From Spinellus fusiger (Eukaryota; Mucoromycota; Mucoromycetes; Mucorales; Phycomycetaceae), in contig JALLLS010000006.1 of the NCBI GenBank assembly GCA_025094145.1, forward strand, positions 62,001 through 126,000: 64,000 nucleotides of DNA, given 5' to 3'. How positions within the stretch are numbered: the first letter of the stretch is position 1; each line of letters opens with the position of its first letter. The notes under the pieces were generated by a model. The model was not told the DNA's origin. It worked only from the letters and a program-made list of their open reading frames with translations, and ran no database searches. This document shows, one piece after another, positions 8,869 through 19,913 of this stretch. Position numbers and translations under genes: made by a program.

Positions 8869-11753
8869 CAGAAACAGCTGTCCGTCGCCTCTGGAGACTG
8901 CAACGTTTAAACAAACAAACAGTCTGTGACCAGTACAAGCGATGTTTTGCAGAGAACACAGGTGAACTGCAAAGAGAGATCCAAAAAATATTGGAAGACA
9001 AAACCCCGTTGTGCTCTGTTAAGATGGAGGACTTTGCTGAGAGACTCAATGAGTCAATCTACAAGGCCCTGGATGATAGCGTAGGGCGCGCACAATCCCA
9101 TCCAAAAGCTTGGAAAAGCTACTGGAATGCTGATCTACAACAGTTAGCTGACCGTCGTCAAGAACTTTATCGTTTTAGACGACGGGTAGGCAATGATATT
9201 GAACGCATTGAAGCCCACCGCTTGTATGAGGAAGCGTGTTTAGCTTTGAAAAAGGCTATAAGGCAAGCACAACGACAAACCTGGCATGTATTTTGTGATA
9301 AAGTCCGTAAGGGCTTAACAGAGATGACAAGTGCTGTGAAAGGAATGAGGCTGCGGAGACGTTCGCCAATTTCCCTGTCATCTTCAGAGGGCCCTCGGCA
9401 TGCTGCCAATCGCATGATTGACCACCTAGAGAGAGTGTTTGGCGGATCTACGGAAAGACAGGAGCGTAAGGAGTTTACTCTCCAAGACAATCCAGTCCCA
9501 TGGGACGTAGACTTTATTCACTCTGCTATTCGAAAGATGCCAAATCGAAAAGCACCAGGCATTGATCATATTAGAGCAGAAATGCTCAAACCCCTAGTTC
9601 GAGTGCTAGTGCCTCTGTTACATCAGATCTTCACATTGTGTTGGAGATGGTCGTGGACGCCTGTGGCCTGGAGAACAGCACAGGTGGTACCTATTTACAA
9701 AAACAAAGGAGAGCAGGATGACCCTAGTAACTATCGGCCTATTAGCTTGACATCGGTGTTTCGTAAGCTCTTAGAAAGATGTATAGCTGGGGAGCTCCTT
9801 TCGACCATGCCTGCATTGGACATGGCTCAAGGTGGATTTCGCGCTCGTCGTGGAACTCTAGACCAGGCCCTCTGTCTCCACGAACTTATGGGGTTGTACG
9901 CTGCCCAAGGATCAGGAGAGCAAGATCCAAAACCTCCAGTCGTCGTCTTCCTAGATATTAAAGCTGCATATGATAGTGTGGAACGCTCTGTCATATGGGA
10001 GTCGCTGATGCCCTTCGTGTCTCAGCCGTTGCTCTTGCTACTACAGAATTTGTTTGATGACATTGTGGTGAATGTGATTCTGAAAAATGTAGCATCCCGG
10101 GACATTGCACCTAAACGAGGAGTCTTACAGGGTAGTATTCTTTCTCCATTTCTTTATTCTATTTTCATTGATACTCTTCCACGTTTCTTGAGGTTTGCTT
10201 CGGTATCCCCAATACTGGTTGGTATGCACCCACCTACCATGGGACGGTCCATTAATCTCTGTGCTCGAAATCCTTTCTCTTTTGCTTCCCCACAGGCAAC
10301 TGTTCACGCATTGCTTGACGAGTTACAGAATTCCCTTCACAATCCTTTTCCTACTTCTACAGTTTCGGATGACTCTTCTGAGTTGTCAGATTCCTCTTAC
10401 AGTCCGTCTCATGTCACTGTTACTTGGGCTCCTGTGAATTGTTTGTTGTATGCTGATGATGTGGCTCTTATGGGCTGCCCAGAAGATATACATCGAATGC
10501 TGGCACTTGCCGAAATTCACTCGACCCTCCTTGGTTACAAATGGAGTCCCTCCAAATGTGAAGTACTCAATGCCCCGGCCAATGTGCCGTTTTACCTCTA
10601 TGGCAACGAGCTTCCAACCTGTGATACTTTCAAGTACCTTGGTATCCCCTTTTCACGTCAAGGTATTAACCAAGACGCACTTTTCTCACACTCACAAGTC
10701 AAGGCAATTGCAGTAATGCAAAAGCTGAGAGGAATGGGTGTAAACATGTATGGCTTTGGGATTACAGCAGCCCTAAGAGCGTATACTGTTTTTGTTCGGC
10801 CTATCCTTGAGTATGGGTTGGCTATTTGTAATGTCAATAGACTAGGCATCCGCCCGCTACAAATCTGTCAGTCTGCTTGTCTGAGACTTTGTCTTGCTAG
10901 ATCTGCTACTGCTAGGTTTGGAACGATCCAGGTTGCCCAATTAGCTGCCCTCCCTAACATATACTCTCGTTTTCTTTATCTGCAAGCCAAATTTGTTGAG
11001 CGCGCAGCTACCCTTCCTGAAGACACCCTCCTCTGGTGCCTTGTCCCGCAGCTTGAAGCACCCCAGAGTAAAGACAGATGGATTAAGCTACGTGGCAATG
11101 TACTCTGGCAAAATGCTCAAAGAATAGGACGGGCTCACAACCCTCCTAAATATCCATTAAAAGTAGCTTATCTTGAACGTCTTCAAAGTGAAATTACTAG
11201 TCTAGTACGTGGCAAGAATCCGCTGGTGACGGTAGCCCGTGGACTATGTAGACCTGTTTGGGATCCAATTCTTCTACTACCGTGCACGCGCAAAGAAAGA
11301 CATCGTCTACTAAAATGGAGGATTGCTTGGTTACCACCAACACCTTCAGTTCCTTGCCAATGTGGCCACCCATCTGCCAATCGGGACCACTTTCTCACTT
11401 GCACATTCGTTGACCATGAACGCTCCACGTTCTTGTTCTTCCTAGTTCCTGCACCACCACAAGATGTTCATCCAATTGACTATTGTCTAAATCTTCTGCC
11501 GCGCACGGTTAAGTCTTTTGTTAAATGGCGAGACCTTTGGCCCAGTCTGTTAATACTGCTGCAAGCCATTGATCGAGCCACGTCTACTCGAGACTTTAAG
11601 GTAGAGCCATCAGCTGGTAGCCTGCTCATTGAGGCTGCTGATGGGTGTGTTGAGCGGGAACGCCAACGCCGCCATAGAGTGCAAAGACTCCTGCAGCAAC
11701 AGACGCTGTATCCTCACTTCTCCTCCGATCTCTCCTCTACCACCCATTCTTAA
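8847..11753 (+). CDS. LINE ORF2, reverse transcriptase and C-terminal zinc-binding region
   Basis: This frame is 968 codons with no internal stop; the first codon given is GTG, and ATG at 8853 is the first Met. RT motifs are in order: NRKAPGIDHIRAEML, WRTAQVVPIYKNKG, NYRPISLTSVFRKLLE, VVFLDIKAAYDSVE, GVLQGSILSPFLYSIF and the catalytic CLLYADDVALMG. The C-terminus has a Cys/His cluster (PCQCGH...DHFLTC). No RNase H motif was recognised. The catalytic YADD is intact, so only the frame break upstream prevents a full EN-RT protein. Confidence 0.9.
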   Translation: MLMPPLMTETAVRRLWRLQRLNKQTVCDQYKRCFAENTGELQREIQKILEDKTPLCSVKMEDFAERLNESIYKALDDSVGRAQSHPKAWKSYWNADLQQLADRRQELYRFRRRVGNDIERIEAHRLYEEACLALKKAIRQAQRQTWHVFCDKVRKGLTEMTSAVKGMRLRRRSPISLSSSEGPRHAANRMIDHLERVFGGSTERQERKEFTLQDNPVPWDVDFIHSAIRKMPNRKAPGIDHIRAEMLKPLVRVLVPLLHQIFTLCWRWSWTPVAWRTAQVVPIYKNKGEQDDPSNYRPISLTSVFRKLLERCIAGELLSTMPALDMAQGGFRARRGTLDQALCLHELMGLYAAQGSGEQDPKPPVVVFLDIKAAYDSVERSVIWESLMPFVSQPLLLLLQNLFDDIVVNVILKNVASRDIAPKRGVLQGSILSPFLYSIFIDTLPRFLRFASVSPILVGMHPPTMGRSINLCARNPFSFASPQATVHALLDELQNSLHNPFPTSTVSDDSSELSDSSYSPSHVTVTWAPVNCLLYADDVALMGCPEDIHRMLALAEIHSTLLGYKWSPSKCEVLNAPANVPFYLYGNELPTCDTFKYLGIPFSRQGINQDALFSHSQVKAIAVMQKLRGMGVNMYGFGITAALRAYTVFVRPILEYGLAICNVNRLGIRPLQICQSACLRLCLARSATARFGTIQVAQLAALPNIYSRFLYLQAKFVERAATLPEDTLLWCLVPQLEAPQSKDRWIKLRGNVLWQNAQRIGRAHNPPKYPLKVAYLERLQSEITSLVRGKNPLVTVARGLCRPVWDPILLLPCTRKERHRLLKWRIAWLPPTPSVPCQCGHPSANRDHFLTCTFVDHERSTFLFFLVPAPPQDVHPIDYCLNLLPRTVKSFVKWRDLWPSLLILLQAIDRATSTRDFKVEPSAGSLLIEAADGCVERERQRRHRVQRLLQQQTLYPHFSSDLSSTTHS

Positions 11754-12160
11754 CCCGTTTAGCAAAGCCATAATCTGCTAATGTAATTGCTACATATATT
11801 CTCAGGATTGTCCGAGTTGCTCTAAGTATCCCTTGTTGGATTTCGAATTGCCACAGGATGACGGTTATCTTTTTGGTGTCCTGGTTTCCTTGCTGACTTT
11901 ATGGCCTTTTGGATGTCTATTCATAATTCCCATTTTACCATCATTACCCACTTTTCATCATTTTTCATCATTTCTCCCTCATTGAGGTTTTATATTCTCT
12001 TTTCTTTCCGTCTCTTCTCTCTTTGCATTGTTTTTTTCACTTATGTATTTGAAGTGTTTCAATGTTTATTCTTATTTTTCAAACGATCTCATAGGGTGGC
12101 TAACATGCCCAATGCGCGAATAGCAACCAACACCCAAAAATAAAAATACTTTGAACTGTA
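11754..12160 (+). other. LINE 3' untranslated region
   Basis: This non-coding tail is shared with the truncated copy at 5064-5554, which confirms that it belongs to the element. It ends ...AAAAATACTTTGAACTGTA and is followed by the target-site duplication. Confidence 0.8.
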
Positions 12161-12170
12161 CCACTTCTTG
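12161..12170 (+). repeat. Right target-site duplication of the LINE
   Basis: CCACTTCTTG repeats 6934-6943. With the preceding ACTGTA the identity extends to 16 bases. Confidence 0.85.
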
Positions 12171-12250
12171 ATTGTACTAAATTTTATTTCACAGCTGTAC
12201 GATTTTTTTTTCTTTTAAAGTGTATAAAATTTTTCCGAAAAAGGTGTATA

Positions 12251-13596
12251 CAGTCACACAACATTAGAAAGTATACGATTTTCATTTTTTGAAATCCTGA
12301 AAAAAAGCATGCTTTACGGATATAAATGTTACGATCTCAAAACACATACTAATGACTTCAAATTCAACACAAAGTTAGTTTAACATATTGTCTATAGTAA
12401 TATAAATATAAAAGTTTTTATTTAATATTTTGTTGGGCCACCTTTGGTATCAATAACTGCCTGGCAGCGATCCTTCATTGAGCCAACTAAACGTTCGGCA
12501 AGATCAACGTGGATATTTCCCCAAGCTTCTTCTAAAGCTGTCTTGAGCTCATTGATATTTTTGATACCGGCCCTCTTGTTATCAATAAGCTTATCAAGAC
12601 AGCTCCAGAGATGTTCAATGGGGTTGAGATCAGGACTTTGGGCAGGCCAGTAATTAAAATGTCTGATTGCATGTGTCTCTTTTCCACCATGTTGTATAGC
12701 CACCTGTATGGCAGCTAGCCCCATCTTCTTGGAATATGAAGTCCTTATCCTCCTTCTCATTCAATTCAATGAACCATGGCAGAAATTTTTCTGCCAAAAT
12801 GTTGACATATACGTCCTGATCCACAGTGCCATCAACAAAGACCAAAGGCCCAAGTCCACCAGATCAGAAGCAACTCCAGATCATTATGCTGCCTTTCCCC
12901 TCATTTGGTTGTAGGTATGATATGAGCAGCCTTATACCTCTCGCCGATCTTTCGAATCACTCTGTCTTCTCCCTGGTAACCCTCTACTTCAAACCGTGAC
13001 TCATCAGACCATACGACGCGTCTCCAGTCCTCAGGAGTCCAATTGACCCGTTCCTTGGCCCAACGAAGTCTTTTCTCCATTTTTTTTCTTCAGATAACCT
13101 TGGCTTGTGTGCTGCGAAGTAGGAACCAAATCCAATCTGATGTATATATCTGATGAATGTTGCTCTACAGATGATTATCTCATGTGCCTTAAGTTCAAAA
13201 TTTATGAAGTTATAGGAGACAAATGGGTTGCCTTTTAGAATAGCCTCAAGTCTTCTGAGGTCTCTCTCGTTAAGTTTTTTTGGTGCACCAGAACCAGGTC
13301 TTGGTAGAGGTGTACCATTAGTCTTTATTCTACTAATGGTCTTTTGGACAGTAGACTTGCTAATGCTAATGACCTTTGAAATGGCACCCATGGAGTATTT
13401 TTCTTTTTAAAGCCAGTAAACACCCCAGTACTCTCTTTCTTCAAGCTTATTATAAACTCTAGAGTTTTTAGTTGAGGATTCTGCGTTTGACATTTGAGAT
13501 TGCTTAATGGAATGTGATTCTGTGGTAAAAAAAAAGAAGAATCATGTTTAAAAATGTATAAATTAAGGGGTCGTATACTTTCTAACGTTGTGTGTA
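12251..13596 (-). mobile_element. Tc1/mariner-like element B, near full length
   Basis: Imperfect terminal inverted repeats bound it: the left reads CAGTCACACAACATTAGAAA and the right, inverted, CACACAACGTTAGAAAG, each flanked by TA. A broken transposase fills the interior on the minus strand. The same family recurs, heavily deleted, at 26480-27045. Confidence 0.85.
12422..13493 (-). pseudogene. Tc1-like transposase of element B, frameshifted
   Basis: Reading from an ATG at 13493 on the minus strand, the frame hits a stop within 30 codons. It is picked up at 13391 by a helix-turn-helix region (ISKVISISKSTVQKTISR), with further frame changes near 13080 and 12660. Catalytic motifs remain: SDESRFEVEG (first Asp, about 13000), FQEDGASCH (second Asp, about 12720) and SPDLNPIEHLWS (Glu, about 12610). 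The protein ends in GGPTKY, as Tc1 enzymes commonly do. It is non-functional as it stands but all three catalytic acids are still encoded. Confidence 0.85.
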
Positions 13597-14555
13597 TAAA
13601 CCTAACACAAGTAACATTAGTAAAAACTGATTTTTGTTCAAGTTTATTTTTTACTATTCAATAAATTCGAGACAAAAAGTTTTCATTACAAGAAAAAATC
13701 GAAGTGTAAGAATTTTCCAAAAAGAGTGTACAAACTTTACCCTTAAACTTTTTTTTTTTAAAAAAAAAAAGTAACCATCGTTTATGTTGAAATTAGCAAT
13801 TGAGGGTAGAAAGCATTTAAATCCACGAAATTGCTGCAATTTGCAAGTGAGGTTAGAATTTGGTCGATTAACTTTGGGAAATAGTGTAATAGCTTATTTT
13901 TCATCGTGTAAAAATAATATGATCGATCAGATTCTACTTATGTATAGCTAAGTAAGCAATCATAATTTTCATACAAAAGATAAAATATAGTATGTAGGAT
14001 AAGTGAGACTACTAAAGCAGCTATGATATTAGCGCAAACAGATCTCTTAAGATATGTAGATATTGAGTAGATATCCGAGACACTAAAAAAAATAACGAAC
14101 AAAAAGATGTAATAGAGATGTACTTAATGAGATAATATTTTTGCCAAATCAGAAAAATAAAGGATGGAATATAGATAATATTTATAGTCATTTATACCAA
14201 CTTACAGAACAGAGATGGAGAGAATGGATAGAGTATGACGCTTGAAGTATGCAGACGTATTCTATAAATCTACCTCTGAACAAAATGAAAAGATGGTTAT
14301 TATCTTAATATAGAGAACAGTACTACTTTTATATACCTCCAAGGTTGTTGTCTGGGAGTTGTTCCTCAATTATAAACATACAGTGTTAGTGTCGATTGAT
14401 ATTAAGTAAACTTTTGCTACTCCACCATGTATGTTATACAAAAGATTGAATGTAGTGCATTGCATGAAGAATACTAGCAAGACAATACTGGTGAAATGTA
14501 TAAATAAGTGTGTAAGATTAATTAATTATCTGTGTTAGCCTACTCTTCCTTATTT
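13597..14555. other. Intergenic AT-rich DNA with a T11A11 tract
   Basis: No gene is seen. A self-complementary run of eleven T then eleven A lies at 13749-13770. About 13705-13735 has weak direct similarity to 12205-12248 on the other side of element B, perhaps an older repeat split by it. Confidence 0.4.
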
Positions 14556-16627
14556 ATGAATTCTACCTCTTTGTCATTTTTCAAGAGCCAATCTTATATG
14601 ATTGATCTTTTGAATGAGCACTCGCTTCAAACTGCAGGTGTTATGGCTGTTGGTACAGCTCTCTATGCACTCTACTCTAACTCTAAAGACAAAGAGACTG
14701 GTGGTTTTGACAAAATACCTATGCCAAAAGGAAAATATCCATATGTTGGTAAGAATGTTAATGAAACTGGTAGGTTATTAACACTTTTATTACCTAGGCC
14801 ATCTACCATATCTTATCAAGAATTCATTTTTAAAAATATATGAATGGCATAAAGAACTTGGTAAATATAGTTACTCGTTATATCTATAACTGCATGTCTA
14901 CTACTTCTTGACTAATACATCGGTAGGTCCTATCGTTCATGTTAAAATGGGTGTACAGGACTTTATCTTTATTTCTGATCCTACTATTGCTCATGAGATA
15001 TTTAACGTCAATGGTGGTATTACTACTTTACGACCACCCAACAAATTTGGTGATGGAGCTTATAGTATGAATGGAAGGTAACAGATAATTAGTACATTTA
15101 AACTATAAAGCAATACATTTAACACATAGACACTCAGAGGAATAACCTTTGCTGCGAGTAAAAAGAAATTAAGAGTCAAGATCTGCTGGTAAAATGTGGA
15201 CACTTAATGTTAGCTTACGGAAAAACAACCTTACTAATATATTGTCATAGTAAATAGCTACTTAATACCTAAGATAGTGGATAGTATGAATGCTATGCTC
15301 CAGGTTGAGATAGACCATCTTATTGATCAACTGATGAAACATGGGAAATCTAGTGAGGGGGTGTATCCATTAATGGCTGCAACATTCATGTCTTTAAATG
15401 TGATGAAAAAAGTATGCTTTGGTACCTGTTTCAGCTCGACAGAAGATGTAGACTTTATGAAACTTCTATCAATTATTCCTACAGTGATGTTATATGCAGG
15501 CATTGATGACAATATTGACACATATGTTCCAGCTCTCAGTTTTATGAGCTATCTTCAAAACAAAGAGAAAAAGAGACAAGATTTTCTCAACAATTCACGT
15601 AATCCTGTCTTTCGATCAATGATAGCACAGGCTCTTGAAATTGGTGAAGACTGTATTGTAAAGAGAATGAACTCAAATGAAAGTAAAATATATAAAGAAG
15701 ATGATATTTTGTCCACTATTAGTAAGTTAAATTCTAGAAAATATTCATACCTCAAAAAGCACTTACTTTCTCTCTCTTACTTAAGGTGATTTATTGATTG
15801 GTGGATCTGACACCATTTCTGTGACAATTTTATGGTTTCTTGCTTTTTTATCTCATCATCCAGAAGTTCAAAAAAAGATCTGTGGAGAAATTGATTCATT
15901 TATCACAAAGTATAAACGACTACCAATGTTTTCAGAACGTGAAGAATTTCCTTACATGATCTCGGTTCAAAGAGAGATTTTACGCCTTTATCCTACTACT
16001 CCCTACGGATCTCCTCATGTTGCTGAACAAGACTGTAAGATTTTTTTACTGCGTTGACATGAAGTTAATATATATCTCTAGTTGTGTTTAGCAACTACTT
16101 GATTAATAAAGGTGCTTATCTTGTCAGTGATATGTATAGCATGCACAGAAATCCTAATGTCTATCATGATCCCGAAGAATTCATTCCTGAACGCTTTATA
16201 AATAACACGTCTACGTTTCATGCATCTGCCAATGGAAAACCAACAGAAAGAGACCAATATAATTTTGGATGGGGAAGGTAATTAATAGAACAGTTTGTTA
16301 AGATTGGCTGCTAGTTGTTAACGATATTTTATGTGTATTCAGACGCATTTGTCCTGGAATTTATTTGGTAAGGTGCTTGGAAAATCCATTAGTGTTAATA
16401 GAACTTTGAATATTAATGAGAACATTTGAATTAATTTACAATAGGCTGAGACTGAGCTATTCCTTACAAATGTTGGTCTTTGGGCACGATGTACTGTGGA
16501 ACCAGTAATTGACTCTGATGGCAATCCTGTGTATCCTGATATCAAAAGTTTTGTCGATAGTGGACTGGTCACAATTCCTAAGCCCTACAAAGTACGCTTT
16601 GTTGAACGCCCTGATAGACTTCTTTAA
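14556..16627 (+). CDS. Cytochrome P450 monooxygenase (CYP509-like)
   Basis: Nine exons are modelled: 14556-14748, 14798-14860, 14927-15077, 15138-15188, 15258-15721, 15786-16034, 16082-16277, 16343-16367, 16445-16627. All phases close, giving 524 residues, the normal P450 length. An N-terminal hydrophobic segment suggests an ER anchor. Family motifs are present: I-helix GGSDT (residues 313-317), the K-helix E-x-x-R as EILR (371-374), a PERF-type region, and the heme loop FGWGRRICPG with the thiolate Cys at 459. P450s oxidise small molecules using NADPH-P450 reductase; the substrate cannot be told. Resemblance to the Mucoromycota CYP509 group is from memory of motif style and needs a search. 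Exon 4 is the least certain part, because the intron after it contains P450-like words in other frames. A later ATG at 14598 is an alternative start. Confidence 0.85.
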
Positions 16628-17576
16628 ACTTATCTATTATATTTTTATACAATAAACTTTGATATTTCTATATGCTCTGAGTGATAGATCTAAGTGTATG
16701 TGATGAGATTCTTAAATCAATTAATCAGGTGTTGAATGTAAATATGCATCATTTTTAATATTCATATTGGACAGCCTGTATCATTTAAACGGATGACTGC
16801 TCATCACTGTAGAGTGCCCAACTGTACTCAAGAACAGTCTAAATACTTTTTACATTTACACCAGAACTCAAAAACACAGTCATGTTATTCCAGCATTCAG
16901 AACACATCTTTACCTAACTAATGATTGTTTGAAATTGCTACTTCTTTTTATGATACACTATTCTAATGTCTTCTCTATCAGCTAACATTTACATATTCAT
17001 TAGAACTACTAGAATCACTAATCCATATAAAACAATAGAGACTCCCTTTGTTGAGGCTGATTCAGTCTCTGAAAGACATGGAGAATAGACAAGAAATATT
17101 TCCAAATGATAATTACATAGACATTATGTGTTTATTATTGAAAAAGAAATAGTCTCTGTGTGAGTAGTACGTACAAGCTCTTTTTTTTCATAGAAATGAA
17201 AAAGTATCTAAGAAAATAACACTACTACCTTAGCACTATGGCTAATATGCATTGAACATAGAATGTCATTGTAACACTACCTTCTAGAGCAACACAAGGT
17301 CTGAATCTCGATCTTATTAGACATAGAGAACTTGGAATAATCTGCATAAAAATAGATGGATTTATAAGCCATTGAAATAGAGGTGAGGACGTCCCTGATA
17401 CAGATAAAAGAGTAAGCAGTTATAGTACTATAGATATTTCCATTATCAACATAAGGCAGAGACATCAAGAGTAGTAGATGCCAATAGCAAACATACAAGA
17501 TATTATTTACTCTTATAACAATAAATTATTTTGTGTAAGACATTCCTCTCTTTACTTATCTAAATGTTTAAGTTTG
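16628..17576. other. Intergenic AT-rich DNA
   Basis: No coding region, RNA gene or repeat was recognised. An AATAAA signal for the P450 gene lies near 16650. Confidence 0.4.
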
Positions 17577-18091
17577 TACAGTCCCGTGCAATAAATGAGT
17601 GGATGGCAAATTTATTTTTTATTTTTTATTCAAAAAGATGAATGATGAAGGCGTAAATGTTTGCCATAGGACTTTTATTTATTTTTAAAAAAAATACATG
17701 AGTGAACTCGGGATCATTTCATGCTCACTATCAAGAAAACTTTATATGACATCTATTCACAAGCATAACTAATGCAGAATAGCTTGAACGATGCTTGTGT
17801 AGTAAATGGGAGAAGATCCCAAATGAATTTCTGGAAAACTTATTGGATAGTATGCCAAGGAGGTGCTCCACTGTGTTGAAGTATAAAGGTTTTTCTACAA
17901 AGTACTGAACAATATATTTATAATAAAAATGTAAACAATCATCTAAAGAACAAATATTTCAAATCTTATGTTATTCTATGAACCTTTTATTATGAACATC
18001 TTGGACTGATAGATATGCCTTTGTTTATTTATTTTATTTTAAAAAAGAAAAGAAAAATGCTGTCCACTCATTTATTACTTGGGAGTGTATA
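17577..18091 (+). mobile_element. Internally deleted Tc1-like element C
   Basis: The ends share an imperfect inverted repeat: the left has AATAAATGAGTGGATGGCA and the right, inverted, AATAAATGAGTGGACAGCA, both next to TA. Inside, at about 17808-17908, only the end of a Tc1-type transposase survives in frame (LLDSMPRRC...GFSTKY then TGA). About 500 bp remain of an element normally 1.2-1.6 kb, so this is a non-autonomous deletion derivative. Its inverted repeats differ from those of elements A and B. Confidence 0.75.
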
Positions 18092-18117
18092 CTTCACTAA
18101 AATGAAAATATTCTCTA

Positions 18118-18760
18118 CTCTTTGATTTGTTATGATTCTGTTATTTCTCACAGAAACTATTAACTTGATAATTGAGTACATGTCAAGATGGGCATAACTG
18201 AGCAAGGTAATGTATTATTATTAACAAAAGGAAATAATAAAAGAAGGCTGTAGACACTACCAAAGGCTATTCTCGAAGTAAAAAAGATAAAGTATCTTCA
18301 TCTGGACTTGAGCTCATTATAATCCACAAGACATGGTACTGACTCTTCTTCTAATAGATAATATATGGCCTATTATTCTCAAGACAATTAAGTGCAAGAC
18401 AAGCATACTATCTCTCTTGATTGAGTTATTAATAATACACTCTTCTTAGGTCAGTCCCATATGGTTTTCTTCCTTCTATACTATCAATACTGTCTAAGGT
18501 GTCTAGGGTGTATTCCCAAGCATAGTTATCTATCTCCCAAGAAAAAATCACAAGACCTTTTAGGGTATAGATTCCATTGCCATGAGGGAATGCACTTTGG
18601 CAGTAGCTATACTATCACAATCAACAAGTTGATTCATCAACACTATATTTTATTGATAATACAATTTGATATTGAGGTATTCTATAAGAGGAAATATTTA
18701 TTTGTGCTGTAAAAGAAAGGTGGTGTTATCGCTTAAAAACCATAAAAATCTTTGAGTGTG
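18118..18760 (+). repeat. Dispersed AT-rich repeat, copy 2
   Basis: It is homologous to 1273-1880 and, inverted, to 22286-23207. It shares with copy 3 the start TTATTTCTCACAGAAAC, and GACACTACCAAAGGCTATTC, plus a central segment (ACATGGTACTGACTC, GGCCTATTATTCTCAAGAC) absent from copy 1. It is non-coding. Confidence 0.75.
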
Positions 18761-19200
18761 TAGAAAAGATGTGTCCATGAATCCTCACCCCCAAAACATT
18801 TCTTAGTCATTGGCGGCTGAGATGCGGGTCTTGCGACCCTCATGAATGACATGAGTTTCCCTAAGTGTCTTTATCTTGCTTTGTGTTGTAACCTCATGAC
18901 TATGGCTCAAGTCATGACGTCGACAATAGAAGCTTGACTTTTCAGTCTATTCACACGCGTTTAACCCTTTGAAATCCCACAAAAAAAACAATACACAGTC
19001 AATAAGAATAATAGGTAGTTTATAAATGTATTATAAAATAGTTGAAGATAGTAATAAAGTAAAAAAAAAGCATGGTCCACTGCTAAATCTATAGATTCAG
19101 ATTTATACTAAATATTAGCCAATCGAAATAACCCAGCAAAGCCACTGCTAATGGGATTGCTTCCTGTAGAGCCATGTTCCTTGTAGTCGATACAGATAGC
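18761..19200. other. Intergenic region 3' of IMP2
   Basis: No gene is seen. A CRE-like TGACGTCG lies near 18916 and a short GC-richer stretch at about 18820-18960; neither could be tied to a gene. Confidence 0.35.
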
Positions 19201-19913
19201 TTAAGAGTAATAATCAGTAATATTCAATCCTGAGGTGACTCTTTGGGGATTATTCTCTTTCTTCTCAACCGGTCCAAAGCGTGAAAAGGGCCATAGAACA
19301 TAGGATACTCTAGCAGATATTAAAGATATTGGTACCTAGCAAATATGAGCAGGGATGTTGCTTCCATTTCTCTTACCGGCCCAAATAAGTTGCTATCTCT
19401 AGAGTGAAATCCCTCATCCCCTTCCACCCAACAGTGTCCACTAGGTATACGCACTAAGAGAAAGAATAAGAAAGTCTGTTCTATCCAAAGCACACTAATA
19501 CCTGTTTCATTATCTCGTGTATTGACTGTATCGCCTTGAAGTGCAATGATGCGCTTTGCAAGGGTACGATGTGGGTCTGAAGGAGAGCTAATAATGCATT
19601 AGAATAGTAAGGTGCAATACAACCCTACGTTAGTAAGACAACTTCTCCTCTTTCAATTGGACGATAAGAAACGATCCATTTGTTGAGTAGAACAATATCT
19701 CGTTTTAAGTGGTTACTGTCGGGATTCAGCGTAGGCTTGTGAACAGTTATAAAAGATGATAGGTCTATCGCATTTTACCTGCATAGATCTACCCTCTATT
19801 TTCTGTAAACTATAACCATGTTCTAGTCCAAACAGCAACACAGGCATCCAACTCAGAGTGATGAGTGCAGGTTTGGTGTAGGGATGATTCTTTAGATGTG
19901 CAAAGATCCCCAT
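19201..19913 (-). CDS. IMP2: Mitochondrial inner membrane protease subunit 2
   Basis: Five exons on the minus strand (19779-19913, 19629-19735, 19502-19587, 19377-19453, 19201-19335) give 179 residues, close to yeast Imp2. The four introns are 41-48 nt. Signal-peptidase-family features: an N-terminal hydrophobic segment (about 14-30), the catalytic Ser in GRSMQPT (Ser spliced at the exon 1/2 border), the general-base Lys in LAKRIIALQGDTV, and the conserved PSGHCWVEGD and SRDSNLFGPV segments. The product, with IMP1, cleaves sorting presequences of proteins inserted into the inner membrane from the intermembrane side. The C-terminal exon was placed by matching the family ending (SYVLWP), which requires the acceptor at 19336 rather than the later CTAG. 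Confidence 0.9.

Larger units (their letters stand above)
6944..12160 (+). mobile_element. Near-complete non-LTR retrotransposon (LINE), 5.2 kb
   Basis: The element consists of a short leader, ORF1 (7211-8164), an endonuclease frame (8161-8868), a reverse transcriptase frame (8847-11753) and a 3' UTR of about 400 bp. It is bounded by a 10-16 bp target-site duplication. There is no long poly(A); the end reads TACTTTGAACTGTA. Clean duplications and long open frames suggest recent insertion. The base composition of ORF1 and its leader is visibly richer in C than the AT-rich surroundings. The clade (Tad-, I- or Tx1-like) cannot be decided without a phylogeny. Confidence 0.9.

Noticed and set aside
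15181..15260. P450 as a pseudogene with three frameshifts
   Set aside because: A consistent intron with proper GT/AG borders and a branch-like TACTAAT restores a 524-residue frame, so disruption is not required.
18820..18960. GC-richer patch as a possible structural RNA or tRNA
   Set aside because: No cloverleaf, A/B boxes or consistent stem pairing could be drawn.
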